Assembly (NCBI RefSeq): GCF_023065955.2
Contig: NW_026623008.1
Coordinates: 17,390,501-17,454,500, forward strand
DNA length: 64,000 nucleotides
Direction: 5' to 3'
Source: Ursus arctos
Taxonomy: Eukaryota; Chordata; Mammalia; Carnivora; Ursidae
In this document: positions 43,067 through 54,079 of the stretch, piece after piece
Layout: each line of letters begins with the position of its first letter
Position numbering within the stretch: the stretch's first letter is position 1
Notes under the pieces: generated by a model
The model's database searches: none
What the model was told of the DNA's origin: nothing
Seen by the model: only the letters and a program-made list of their open reading frames with translations
Translations under genes and position numbers: made by a program

Positions 43067-43869
43067 TGTTCAGAATGAGATGGTGTCATGGGAAGGCCCT
43101 GGGTGAGGGCCGGTCAGCTGGGAAGCAGCCTCTGAACAACCTCCTTTCCTTCCCCACCCCGGCTGCACCCCCTTCCTAAGGACTCCCCCCCCTCCACTTT
43201 GCGCCCCTTCTTGGTCTGGCATCAGAGGCCTAGAGAACATCTGTCCCCAGCCTTTGTCACTTTCCACTCCCAAGCCCAGTTTTGTACACAGGCGATGCCA
43301 GGACTTATCGCTTGATAAACCATGGCCTGCCTTGGCCACCCTCCCTCCGTCCTGGGTGAGAAATCTGCGATCTTTGGTGTGTATTTGTTCCACAGAGAGC
43401 TACCAGTAGGTCATCAGCTGTCACTGTGAACAAACAAGAAAGGAAAACAAAAATCAGGCTGCTTCTTGGGTGCCCCAAGCCACAATGACACATGCGGTAG
43501 TTTACAGGGAAGGCAGCGTGGGGGGAGCCCGCATACCGGCCTGGGAACGGCACATGGCCAGAAGAGGTGGGTGGATGGTGGTTATTACACAGGTTGATAA
43601 AAATAACCTCTTCTTTTTTTTTCTGCACAAAAAACCAATACACAGTAGCTGTACAAAATTAGGAACTGGACATTTTAGATAGAACAAAAAACAGCAAATG
43701 TGTCCCTGTCACCCCACCACCTAGAAACAGCCCACAGACACACACCTTTCTCTTATCTTTTATAGAATGCGTCCATCTTGTGTGTATCTAACATATATAA
43801 ATGTATCTAAATACGTGTATGTATACGTATATGTATTTAGAACCTGTTTTTTATTGAATAATATATTCT

Positions 43870-44010
43870 GAGTAAAAACAGCTAGCGTTTATAGAGACTG
43901 AATGTCAGGCCCAGCGCTCAGCCCTTCGCGTGCAGGAGCTCATTCAGTCAACCCCCTGAGGTAGATGCTTGCTGTCCCCATTTTACAGACGGGAAAGCCA
44001 AAGAGTCAAG
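43870..44010 (+). repeat. MIR element
   Basis: It shows 'tgaatgtcaggcccagcgc', 'aggagctcattcagtcaac', 'gaggtagatgcttgctgtcc' and 'ccattttacagacggg'. Confidence 0.8.
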
Positions 44011-44269
44011 GACGATCTCTCACCTAAGGGGCAGCGAGACACAGAGGGGAGCCCCGGCCCGGGAGGCGGCAGCCCAGACTCCAGCCCGGCCTCTCCCTGG
44101 TACAGGGAATCAGTTTTCTTATCTGAGGCATCAGGGGGCTGGACCAGAACGACCTTCTGCACTGGGGCGGGGGCGGCAGACCCCCTCCCCACCTACAGAG
44201 CCTCCTCCTCCGGGACCTTGCTCCGTCCACCTTCTGGACGGACAGGAATCACTTCACAGGCAGTGGGGA

Positions 44270-44430
44270 GTTAGGAGCCCTCTTGTTATAGATAAAGCAG
44301 CTAAGGCTCAGAGAGGTCCAGTGACTTGGCCAAGGCCACCCAGCCTGTAAGAAGGCAGGTCTGGTTTGGGTCTGCATCGTGTCCCCAGAGCCCTGAGCTC
44401 AGGGCCTGAGACATAACAGGTGCTCGGTAA
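44270..44430 (+). repeat. MIR element
   Basis: It shows 'gctaaggctcagagaggtcc', 'cttggccaaggccacccagc' and 'gcctgagacataacagg'. Confidence 0.7.
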
Positions 44431-44439
44431 GTAGGTCTG

Positions 44440-45900
44440 TCCGGCTGACCCCAAAGCCCTCTCCCTCTGCCATTGCTCTGTGATGTCCTCGTTAGCCCCC
44501 TCCCTGGGCAGCATGGTCCTGGGGCTGGGCAGGCTCCAGGGTAGTTTGGGGCTTGCTCGGGTTCTGCCCGGGCAAGGGTCCCTGGGGTGGGTACTCTTTG
44601 CTGAGTTTCGGTTCCAGGTCCCTGCACGCTAGCCGGGCCCTGCCCTGTCAGCTGAGAGGGAGGGAGGGAGGGATCTAGACCGCTCCCCTGGGCTGGGGTG
44701 GAGGAGCCTGGCCGGCGCCTGTGCTCAAAAGGCCTCTCCCACCCCTTGCCACTCCTGGCTCAGGCTTCTGGTGGGGCCCCGAGATCTCTGGTCCTACCTC
44801 CATCCTGAGGCGGGTTCTCATTCCTGGGGCTCCCTCCCTCGGCAACAGGCACCTGATTCCTGCACCTCTGCTGGGGAAGTGGTTGAGGGTGAGAGAACTG
44901 AGCCTCAGGGCTGAGGTCAGGCTTCCCTGGGTGGGAAAGAACACAGAGCCTTACACTTTCTGTTCTTTTTGGAAGGTGTGTTGTCCTTGCCCCAGAGAAA
45001 GGAGGTGGAGACCCTGGAGTCTTAATGCTAACCCTCCCTTTCTTGAGCAGAAAAGGATCTGACCCCAGCAGGAAGCCCAAAGCTGACTCAGGAGATGGTT
45101 CTGGACCTGGGAGGGGAGGAGGGGAAGGATGAAGGGCTAGAAGCCAGGGCAGAGAGCCAACAGCTGGCTTTGACAAGGCACCGCATGGTTTGGAGGGTGC
45201 CAAGTGTTCCCGGGGTGTGGCATTTTCACCTCCACCCTCCTCCCTGCCCATCTGGGCTCCACCTCTCCTAAAGAGCTGGCTCACCACCCCCTTCCTCCAG
45301 GAAGCCTTCCCGGATTGATTCTATCCTGCATCGCCTGGCATCACTTTGCATGCTCTGGGAGGGAAGGAGGGGAGACTGAGACCCAGCTTGGTGTAAACTC
45401 ACAGTCCAGTCATGAGCCTCCACATCACAGAAGTGAGCATGCACATTGCAGGAGGCCCCGCCTGTCTTCCATCTCATGCTCAGATGGTCCGTCCCTCTTT
45501 GGAAATGGCTGTCAGCGGGAATTTGCAGATGAAACGCACACCCACCCACACGCGTATCACTCGATCATCCTATCTTGTTTTTTGCCGGGAACAGATGTTT
45601 TCAAAATGAAGTCTAGTGGATGCCTATTGATGTTAACCCACCTGACTCTCCCACTGGAACAAGGGAGTCCTGTGGTCAAATAGATTCGGGACTGTGGGAT
45701 TATGGGGTGCCAATTTCTGTTCGGCAAACCTTCTCAGATCTTTAATATTCCGTGCACATTGTGAATCTCTGAGCACCCACGGTTTCCCAAATTTTCTTGA
45801 CCTCACAACTTTTTTTTACGGTGGAGCATCTCATGGGCCTAGACTGCTACTGAGTACCCTTTGAGAAATGCTGGGACACAGAATATTCTAGAAAGGGCTG
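44440..45900. other. Noncoding sequence without recognised gene
   Basis: GC-rich in its first 700 bp, with a GGGA tetranucleotide run at about 44658-44673 and an L2-like phrase at 45290-45360 ('ttcctccaggaagccttcccggatt'). No splice-supported reading frame was seen. Confidence 0.4.
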
Positions 45901-45906
45901 ACCCAG

Positions 45907-45954
45907 CTTAACAATAACTTATAACAATAGCTTAACAATAACTTATAACAACAG
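45907..45954 (+). repeat. 24-bp tandem duplication
   Basis: cttaacaataacttataaca + atag is followed at once by the same 20 bases + acag (45907-45930 and 45931-45954), differing at a single base. Confidence 0.95.
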
Positions 45955-46180
45955 TACAACGTACTCCCATGGACTGAGGGCTAACTTTATGTGCTAAGCC
46001 TTTCCATGCTAGATGTCAGCAAATTCTCAAAACAATAGGTGAGATGATTCTGGAAAGAAGGATATCTAAGTCATTTGGTGGGTTAGTTGATGAGAACGTC
46101 CCAAGCCATGGATCTTACATTACCTGGAGTGATGTTCAAAATATTTATCAGCCCACACGGCACAGGCATTGACCAATATG

Positions 46181-46652
46181 CAGGCATACCTCACTTTATA
46201 GCACTTTGCTTTGTTGTACTTCGTAGATTCCTCATTTTTAAAATTTTATTTATGTATTTGGTTTTTTTTACAAATTGAAGGGTTGTGGCAACCCTGCATC
46301 AAGCAGGTCTATTTATCCTTGCTAGTTTCCTGACAGCTTTTGCTCACTTCGTGCCCCTGTGTCACATTTTGGTAATTCTCACAATATTTCAAGCTTTTTC
46401 ATTATTATTATATTTGTTATGGGGAACTGGGATCAGTCATTACAACTCGCTGAAGATAGATGATGGGTAACATTGTTTAGCAATAGGATATTTTTTAAAG
46501 ACATGCACATCGTTGTTAGAGATACAATGCTATTGCACCCTTAACAGACGACGGCATAGTCTATATGCTCTTAGGAAACCCCCACATTCACCGGACTTGC
46601 TTTATTGCAGTGGTTGGAACAGGACCTGCAGTGTCCCCGAGGTGTGCCTGTG
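46181..46652 (+). mobile_element. Tigger/pogo-type DNA transposon remnant
   Basis: The left end caggcatacctc and the right end gaggtgtgcctg form imperfect terminal inverted repeats. Interior words 'caaattgaagggttgtggcaac', 'tgcatcaagcaggtctat' and 'tcacattttggtaattctcac' match the Tigger family. At about 470 bp it is a nonautonomous internal-deletion copy. Small open frames are degenerate. Confidence 0.8.
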
Positions 46653-46969
46653 TTAGAGGTCAAGATGGAGTGAAAAACCCCGGTGAGCTGAGCTTGAGTC
46701 CTTTACCCGCTGAACTGTGGGGAGACCTGGAAGACTGGAGGGTAGGAGACAGGATCTCTCGGGTGTTGAGGGGGGTGGCGAGAGGCTTTGGGGGGGCTTA
46801 GGACAGCAGCTGCTTGCCAACCAGATTGGAAGTGTCCCGCTATTTTGACGGCGTTGTGGATTCACTCGCGCTGAGTGTAGGCCGACTGGACCGCAGTGAA
46901 CACCCTTCCCGTCTGCGGGGAGGAAGCAGAACGCTGGCCACTGTCCGGGATCACATTTTGGTTTTATTG

Positions 46970-47215
46970 GCAAATTGAGAAACAGCTTAAGGTAAAGATC
47001 GGAATTTTGAAATCGGGCAGTTCTGAGTGTGAATCCCAACTCAGCCTCTAACTTGCCGCATATCTTCGGCCAAGCCTTTTGCTCTCTCAAAATCTCGGTG
47101 TCCTCATCTGTGAAATGGGGATAACCATACAGTTCACCTCATAGGGTTGTTATGAGGATCACGTGAGAAAATGCGTGTCAGGCACAGCCCCTGGCCTATG
47201 GTAAGCGCCCCACAA
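46970..47215 (+). repeat. MIR element
   Basis: It shows 'ctgagtgtgaatcccaactc', 'tcatctgtgaaatggggata', 'gggttgttatgaggatcacg' and a tail 'ggtaagcgcc'. Confidence 0.85.
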
Positions 47216-47503
47216 ATGGGAGACTTCATCAATAAGAGCAGTGGTGTTTATCACCAACAAAACTATGGGCTCTTTCAGCCTTCTTTGGAAGAAGACAAAA
47301 CAGGTTTGGGACTTTCTGTGCACAAAATCCAGCTTTTTTCTGGACAATGTCAGGCATTAATTAGGACAGTAAAAGTGGGAACATATCATGAGAAATAGAA
47401 ACGTGAGCAGCTTCAAGTTGCCAAAATCAGGTTTCTGCAACGTGCCACCCTGTGCAGGTGTCTCAGGACTCGCCCCGGGATATCCCGGCGGAAGTACATT
47501 CAG

Positions 47504-47745
47504 CCAATCAGAATTTAGCAACGCCCTCTTCCTGGACAGGACATCCAATTAAAGTCAGTGAAGCCCCGATCTCTACTTACCAACCAATCAGAACTCGATA
47601 ATTACCTAATCCCTAGCTGCTCTTCAGTCAGAATTTGGCGGTATCCTGATCCTCAGCTGTTACCCAGTGAGGACTCAGCGACGTCCTGATCCCATGCGGA
47701 TTGCTCAGCGAGAACCTGGCTCTGTCTCAGGCAGGCCGGTCACGC
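47504..47745. repeat. ~40-bp minisatellite carrying CCAAT boxes
   Basis: Six imperfect units start at about 47504, 47545, 47584, 47623, 47663 and 47703. The clearest shared words are ccaatcagaactcg, agcgacgtcctgatccc and agctgctct. Units 1, 2 and 3 keep a CCAAT box; later units have decayed to CAGT forms. I do not recognise a parent repeat. Confidence 0.8.
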
Positions 47746-48849
47746 TACGGAGCTGCGGGTTTGAGCTCCACCGGAGCTGAGTTATTATGGTGACCTAAGA
47801 GAGCGCTTTAAAAGACTTATAGATCGCATAAAACGGTAAATCGTAATCAAATTGAAAATAAAATTAAGATTAACATTATTTATGTTGTTTATAACAAATA
47901 TGATTTGTTTTATTATGTTGTTAACAAAAACTATTCTGAAAGGGCTATGCTTGCTGTGAAGTGTCTGGAAAGGCCAGGCATAGAAGAGTAAATTGGAAAC
48001 AGATGATTTCAAATGACAAAAGCAGGCAGTGCTCGTCACGGGTGACTTTCACCGAGGCTCTCGCCAGCCAGGAACTGCCTCTGTCGCATGGGTGGCTTTG
48101 ACCAGTACCTCCTTGGCCACTGGTGAATGAGCTGGCTGCCCACTGCCCACCAGCCAGTCCAGGGGAGGCCTGCGGCTCCTGTCCAGAACACTGCCTCAGA
48201 GCCGGTCACCTGGAAGTGGGGGCTGGGCTGCCAGAGTTGCCCCCCACTGGCCAGAGCAAAGGGTTGGGGTGACTCCCAGGGGAGTGGTACGCACAGCATG
48301 CTCCTGGCTAATGGACCCAGCGTGCTTATTGCTGCCCAGATGAGGCCAGAGGATGAGGGCGACTGAATCCTTGGCTTAAACGCCAGCCTCTCAACGGTCT
48401 GGGGGTCCTTACAGCCTGGAGGCCAGTTTCTTGGCCCACCCCACAAAGAGGTGGATTCACTACTATGGCAAGAAGGAGTTGGTTCAATTCTCTGGAGGGT
48501 TCAGACCTTGGGATGGAAGCCCTGGGGAGCCCCCGGGTTTTTTCTGTGGGGCTAAGACAAGAAGCAGTGCCTGCCCATCTCAGTCGGCTTGAGTGTGGTC
48601 CAGCCGCAGAGGCAGAGGGGCGAGTGCTTGGGCAGTGAACAAGGGGCAACATGGGTGGCCGAGCCCCGGCTGTGCTTGCAAGGCTCCCTGGACAAGTCAT
48701 CTTCTGTCTTTGACCTGAGTCAGTGGAAGGTGCTGGAGGATGTGATTGCCAGTGTCCCTCAGCCTGCTGCTCAGCCCTGCCCTCACTGTCCAGGTCCTTC
48801 CTCTGTCCCTCCACCCAGTCTTTCCCTCAACCAGACACATGTCTGCCCT

Positions 48850-49560
48850 GACTCCGGAACCCAGTATGTGTGAGTTCCGACTCCCATCTCAGCTCCATCT
48901 GCTTTTGCTAGGATGGGTGCAGTAGTCTCTCAGCTGTCTTCCCACATTCACCCTGCTGCTCCCCAATTTTTCTTCTTACAATAGCCAGAGGTGCCTTTAA
49001 AAATGACATCTCCTCATGTCATTACCCCAACCTCTCCCCAAAAAACCCCTTTGAGGTCACACTGCCCTTAGGATAGAGACAGAATCCTTCCCGTGCCCCG
49101 CAGGACCGCACAGGATCTGGCCTCTGCCTACCTTGCCGGCTCCTTCTGTGCATGTTCTCCCCCCATCTCTGCAGCCACATCAATTCTCTTTGGGTCCCCT
49201 GCATTCTGTGTGTTCTTTCTCACCTCAGGACCTTTGCAGGAGCTGTGTCCTCTACCTGAAATGCCCTTTCCAGCCCTCATTCCGCCCCTTCACCTATTTA
49301 ACTCCTGCTTATTCTTCATCTCTCAACCCAGATGGCACTTCCTCAAGGAAGCCCTCCCTGACCCACCCCCGGACTAGGCTCTCAGAGGGTGCCTCCCACC
49401 CCCCAGTGCACTCCTCACTGTTGGTGGGTGCACATTTACGTGATTATCCTTCTCCTTGGGGGCAAGGGCAGCTCCCCATGCCCGCCCCCCTCAAACCCCA
49501 GCACAACGTCTGGCTCTCAGACACTCTGTAAAGGTTTGCTGGAATTTATTTCATTTAGCA
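48850..49560 (+). repeat. LINE-2, long sense fragment
   Basis: About 700 bp of L2 text in order: 'tcaccctgctgctccccaa', 'aggatctggcctctgcctacc', 'cctttgcaggagctgtgtcc', 'ttcctcaaggaagccctccc' and a 'gtaaaggtttgctggaattt' tail. Confidence 0.85.
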
Positions 49561-50029
49561 CATACTTGTTCATGAAATGTTGGTCCGTATCACATGTTCT
49601 TGTTTGACCCTCCCTGTGACCTTGCGAAGTAAGTGGGGCTTGAAGTACCCTTGTCTTTCTACAGAGGAGGAAACTGAAGCTTTGAGGGGCAAGTTGCTTT
49701 GTCTAAGATCACTGAGCAAGGGAACGGCCAGGGTGTTGGACTCGAACCCAGCTCTCCCACCGACACGTCTCACCCCGACCTCTTCCTTCCGGGACCCCAA
49801 CCCTTCCTTTACCATCTGCAGAAAGTTATGTTTGTATCATTTGCTCTTTCGCACCCACTGCTAAATCTTCCATCTGGCCTTCTGTGGTTCTGGAAATAAG
49901 GGTCACAGGCAAGGCTAGAGGTAGACAGGGCCTTGCAGGTGAGGGCCAGGTGCCTTGGTTACACAGGAGAGAACCGGGGGACAGAGTGCGCCCCCGCAAA
50001 GCATACTCATCACCTAGTGAGCAGAAGTA

Positions 50030-51090
50030 CCCTGAGCACCAGCCGTGTGTTGCCCACGGTTCTCAGTGCTGAGGGAACAGCGGGGAACGAGACAGACTCA
50101 GTCCCTGATCTCCAGTTGCCAGCATTCTACCAGGGAAGATAATAAATACATCTGACAATTTCAGAATATGATATGTCTTATAAAGAAAAAGAAATTGAGG
50201 GAAAAGGGATAGAGAGTGATTGTCCATGGTTGGTCATAGAGGGCCTCTCTGAGGAGGTGACATTTGAACTGCAGCCTGGATGATGGGAAGGAGGGAGTCA
50301 CAGGAAGTTCTTGGGGGGAGAACATTCCAGGAAGAGGAGACAGTGAATGCAGAAGGTCCAGACGACAGGCCCAAGTGCCTAGCGCACAGCGTGCAAGGGT
50401 GACGGTGGGAGCTGGAGCCGAAGGAGAGGGGAGCAGGGACCAATTACAGGGGATCTTGAGGTCGTGGTGAAAAAAGTGACTTTTAATCCTGATGTGATGG
50501 GAAGCCCCCTGGAAGTTCCGAGCGGGAGAGTCCTACAATACCGCTCTGTCCAGCACGTGCAGACGGACTGTGGCAGGGTGGACAGGACGACCAGTGAGAA
50601 GTGGCCGGTCATGTGGACCACGCTGCACGGCGCTGAGAGGCGATCAGATGGGGTAAATCTCAACAGCAGACCCACAGGAAGTGCTAACGAATAGGGTGTG
50701 GGGCGTGAGGGATACAGAGGAAGCCAGGATGACTCCTGGGTTTTGGATCTGAGCGATATGTATTTATTTATTTATTTGGGGGGGGAAGCGCCAGTGCTCA
50801 CGAGGTGGGGGGAAGAGCAGAGGGAGAGGGAGACAGAGCCTTAAGCAGGCTCCATGCCCACAGCGGAGCCCCACATGCGACTCCACCGTGGGGCTCGATC
50901 TCACAACCCTGAGATCATGACCTGAGCCAAAATCAAGACTCAGATGCTTCACCAACCAAGCCACTGAAGTGTCCCGGATTTGAGCAACTTTTAATGGCCT
51001 GGGGAGCCTGGGGGTGAGCAGGGATGGGGGGATGATGGTCAGAGTTAAGTATGGGGACATACTAAATTTGAGAAATCAATGAGACATCCC
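50030..51090 (-). repeat. LINE-2, antisense, split by a SINE
   Basis: It shows 'gacatttgaactgcagcctgg', 'aacattccaggaagaggaga', 'gaagccccctggaag' and 'ggatgactcctgggttttgg' before the SINE, and 'ggcctggggagcctggggg' after it. Confidence 0.8.
50757..50975 (-). mobile_element. CAN-SINE, diverged, inside an L2
   Basis: A reverse SINE begins at 'gtatttatttatttatttgg' and ends at 'accaagccactgaagtgtcc'. Imperfect flanks ggatctgagcga / ggatttgagcaa mark the site. The head reads 'ccactgaagtgtcc', strongly changed from consensus. Confidence 0.85.
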
Positions 51091-51684
51091 AGTGGTCCAA
51101 TGGAGTGGGCAGGCGGATTTAGGAAGCCTGGGGTGGGGGTCATCAGTGTAGAAAGGTGACCAGGGAGGTCCCCTGCCTCCTGCCTCCCGTGCTCTTCCTG
51201 CCATCTGTGTCTCTGTCCCGCCCTTTCTCGCTGCCTCGGTGGCTCTCCTCTGGGAGCAGGCCGCACAGGCGGGCCTCCGGGGTGATGCAGAGCCCTGCCC
51301 TCCGCTTTCCCCGCCTGCCCTGGCCCTGTTCCCTCGGCAAACAGCCCCAGGCCTCCTAGGCCGCTGTATTTCAGAAAAGCGTTCCAGTTTGGCAAAGCAA
51401 ATATAGCCGAGGAGAAAGGCAACACCTTGCAAAATAGCACCAGGCCCCCAAAGGAGATTTTCTTGGCCTTGCCTTTAACTTTCTCAGCTGGCCGCAAGCC
51501 AAGAATGTGTCCTGTATTTTCTTCCTTGGTCCCTCCCCACCGCCCACCCCATCCCTGCTGTCTGCAGTTCCCAGAGTGTTAATCTCCCATCGCAGGAGTG
51601 GGAGACCTCAGAAATGGCCCGGGGGTGCACAGCTGGCCTGGGCCATCCTCCTCCCTCCCACCAAGCCCTGGGCTTCTGGCGGAA

Positions 51685-51910
51685 TGGTGGGAAAGAGTGT
51701 GGGCTCTGGAGCGGAACCACCAGGATGGGAGTCCTAGCTCGGCAGCTGTGTGACCGCAGGCAAGTTACTTCCCTCTCTGTGCCTCAGCCTGCTAGGATGA
51801 TAGTAGTACCACTGCCAGGTCTGAGGCAAGGCGTGAAAGAGTTATTGACACGCGTCAGGCTTCAGAGGGTGCTTGGACACAGTAAGTGCTCAGTAAGTGT
51901 TGCTGATCAT
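51685..51910 (+). repeat. MIR element
   Basis: It shows 'gaaagagtgtgggctctgg', 'gtgtgaccgcaggcaagttactt', 'tctgtgcctcagcc' and 'acagtaagtgctcagtaag'. Confidence 0.85.
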
Positions 51911-52689
51911 TACGACTTTGCCGGCCTCGGTCCGATAAAGAACGCACGCCAGAGGGGCACCGCCGGCCTGCACGTACCAACGCCACGACTTGTCACTTAG
52001 CCCCTGGGTGCCTCGGGCTTCTCTGTAGCAGAACCGTCCTCGCAAGCTTGTCGGGCTCGTGGAGGGGCTACGAGTGCAGCCCTGACCGGTGCCTGGCACG
52101 GGGGCCTGCGTGCTCTGTGCATGCTGACTGGTGGGCAAGCAGGGCACTTCCGTCCCCGGGCTTCCTACCTTCAGCGCAGGCCCCTCACCTCCACGGGCCA
52201 GGCTGCGGTTCACTCCCTGGCAGTCTTCCTGCTGATGCCGGGAATGCCCCCAGGCCAGCCTCACTTCCGTGGCTGGGCACATTGCCCTCACTGAAACACA
52301 GCTAGCCCAGGAAGGGGTCACGGTGTGGCCTTCTGTCCTGTGAGGACCTCGGTGTGAAGATGTTTATGAGCTGTTTTCCGGCAAGGGATATGGGAAGGGA
52401 AGCGTGCCCTCCCACCATGTCTCTCCGTAGGACTCAGACCCGCAGGCCCTCCTGGCGCCTGCTGCTGGAGGGGGTTCCGGCTCCTCTACCCGGCCTGCCA
52501 GCCCGGCCCAACCCACCTCTCACCACACACGTCCTGCACGACCCTGAGGCCCACCTGGACTTCTTGGGCTTTCTGGCCCCAGGGCCTTTGCTCATTCTAG
52601 TCCCGTCTCCAGGATCACATCCCGCTCCCCAACCCAGCTTGCACTGCCCCTCACCTCTCTCAGAGATGGTCTCTGTCAGGGTTTCTGAG

Positions 52690-53110
52690 CCTCCTCGGCA
52701 CACGTGACGCTGGGGGGAGGGGCAGCAGGATGTTTCTTTGTGGTGGAGATTGTTCCGCACATTGCAGCATGTTTTTTTTTTTTTTAAGATTTTATTTATT
52801 TATTTGACAGAGAGAGACAGCGAGAGAGAGAACACAAGCAGGGGGAGTGGGAGAGGGAGAAGCAGGCTCCCCGCTGAGCAGGGAGCCCGACATGGGGCTC
52901 GAACCCGGGACCCTGGTATCATGACCTGAGCTGAAGGCAGACGCTTAATGACTGAGCCACCCAGGCGCCCCTGTAGCATGTTTATCAATATCCCTGGCTT
53001 CTGTTCCCTAGAAGCCGGTTGCGTCTCCCCATCTGTGACAGCCAAAAATGTCCCCAGACATCACCAGATGTCCCCCGGGGTGCGGTGGGGTTGAGAACCA
53101 CTGGTGTATA
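52690..53110 (-). repeat. hAT-type (MER20-like) remnant split by a SINE
   Basis: The right part shows 'aaaatgtccccagacatc', 'ccccggggtgcggtggggttgagaaccactgg', the reverse of a hAT nonautonomous family also seen at 56640 and 61092. The SINE at 52773 divides it. Confidence 0.7.
52762..52982 (-). mobile_element. CAN-SINE inside a hAT remnant
   Basis: The element occupies 52773-52971 in reverse orientation; flanks gcagcatgttt and gtagcatgttt form the target-site duplication. Confidence 0.93.
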
Positions 53111-53379
53111 ATATAAGCAAGGAGTCTGGGGTTGGCTGGGCCTTGGCTTTCCACCCTGGCTAACTGCTAACTGGGGGCTGGGCCACAGCCACATGGGCCT
53201 CGGCGTGCTTGGCTAAGAGTGGGCCCAAGAAAGCCTGTCCTGCAGATGACATTTTAAGACCATCCCAGTAATAGGTGTCGAAAAATTGAGGCTAAAATTT
53301 CAGTGACAACCCTGCCACTTGACTTGGGCTACATTCCTCCTCCCAGGCTCCTCGTGTTGGGGAACGGCGCCCCGTCCCT

Positions 53380-54065
53380 CCACCCACTTCAGGGGGGCCC
53401 CAAACTCTGCAGTCATCTTTGATTTTGACACCCCACATCGCTCATTGGCAAATGCTTTTGGCACCTCCCAAACCACCCCAAAGTAGCCCTTCTCCCCACT
53501 TCAACTCTTGCACCCCAAATCCTCCCGTGGACACTGCAGCAGCCTCTTCCCTCCCTGGCCTCCCCACCCCACCCCTCCTGGTCTAATCCGCGGTCCACAC
53601 AGCAGCCCGAGGGGTCTCCTTACAGCAAGCTCAGTCAAACTTCAGTCCGTCACAAACTCCGAGGCAGGGCATTTGGGTCAGCGGACGCCATCCACACCGG
53701 CCTCTTCCTCAGACGGAATTGTGACCCCTTGCCACTGGCCTCCAGCCTTGGCGTTCGCCTGGCTGGTGCCTCCACCCCAGTCACATTCCCGCTCCCCTGT
53801 GGTCCCGGGAGGCCTGCCCGACCTCCCCTACAGCATCCGACCCCGCCCCAGTTACTCTCTGTCCCTTTATCCCACTTCATTCTCTTCGTGGCCTTTATCC
53901 CGATCGAAACTCTGCTCTTTATTTGTTTACGGTCTTGCCTATTCACAGCCTTCCCCAACCAGAATGGTCAGCTTCTTGGGAGAGGGGCCCTGTCCTGCCC
54001 GCTGCTGCTGTGTCCTCGTGGCCACAGACAGGCACCCGGAAAATGCTTGGTAAATGTGGGAATCC
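53380..54065 (+). repeat. LINE-2, long sense fragment
   Basis: About 680 bp in L2 order: 'tcttgcaccccaaatcctcc', 'agggcatttgggtcagcgg', 'ggcctccagccttggc', 'tctgctctttatttgtttacgg' and 'ggaaaatgcttggtaaatg'. Confidence 0.7.
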
Positions 54066-54079
54066 AGCTGCAGGTGTCA

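Noticed and set aside
47504..47745. CRISPR-like array
   Set aside because: Units are directly abutting, imperfect and without spacers, in a mammalian genome; it is a minisatellite.
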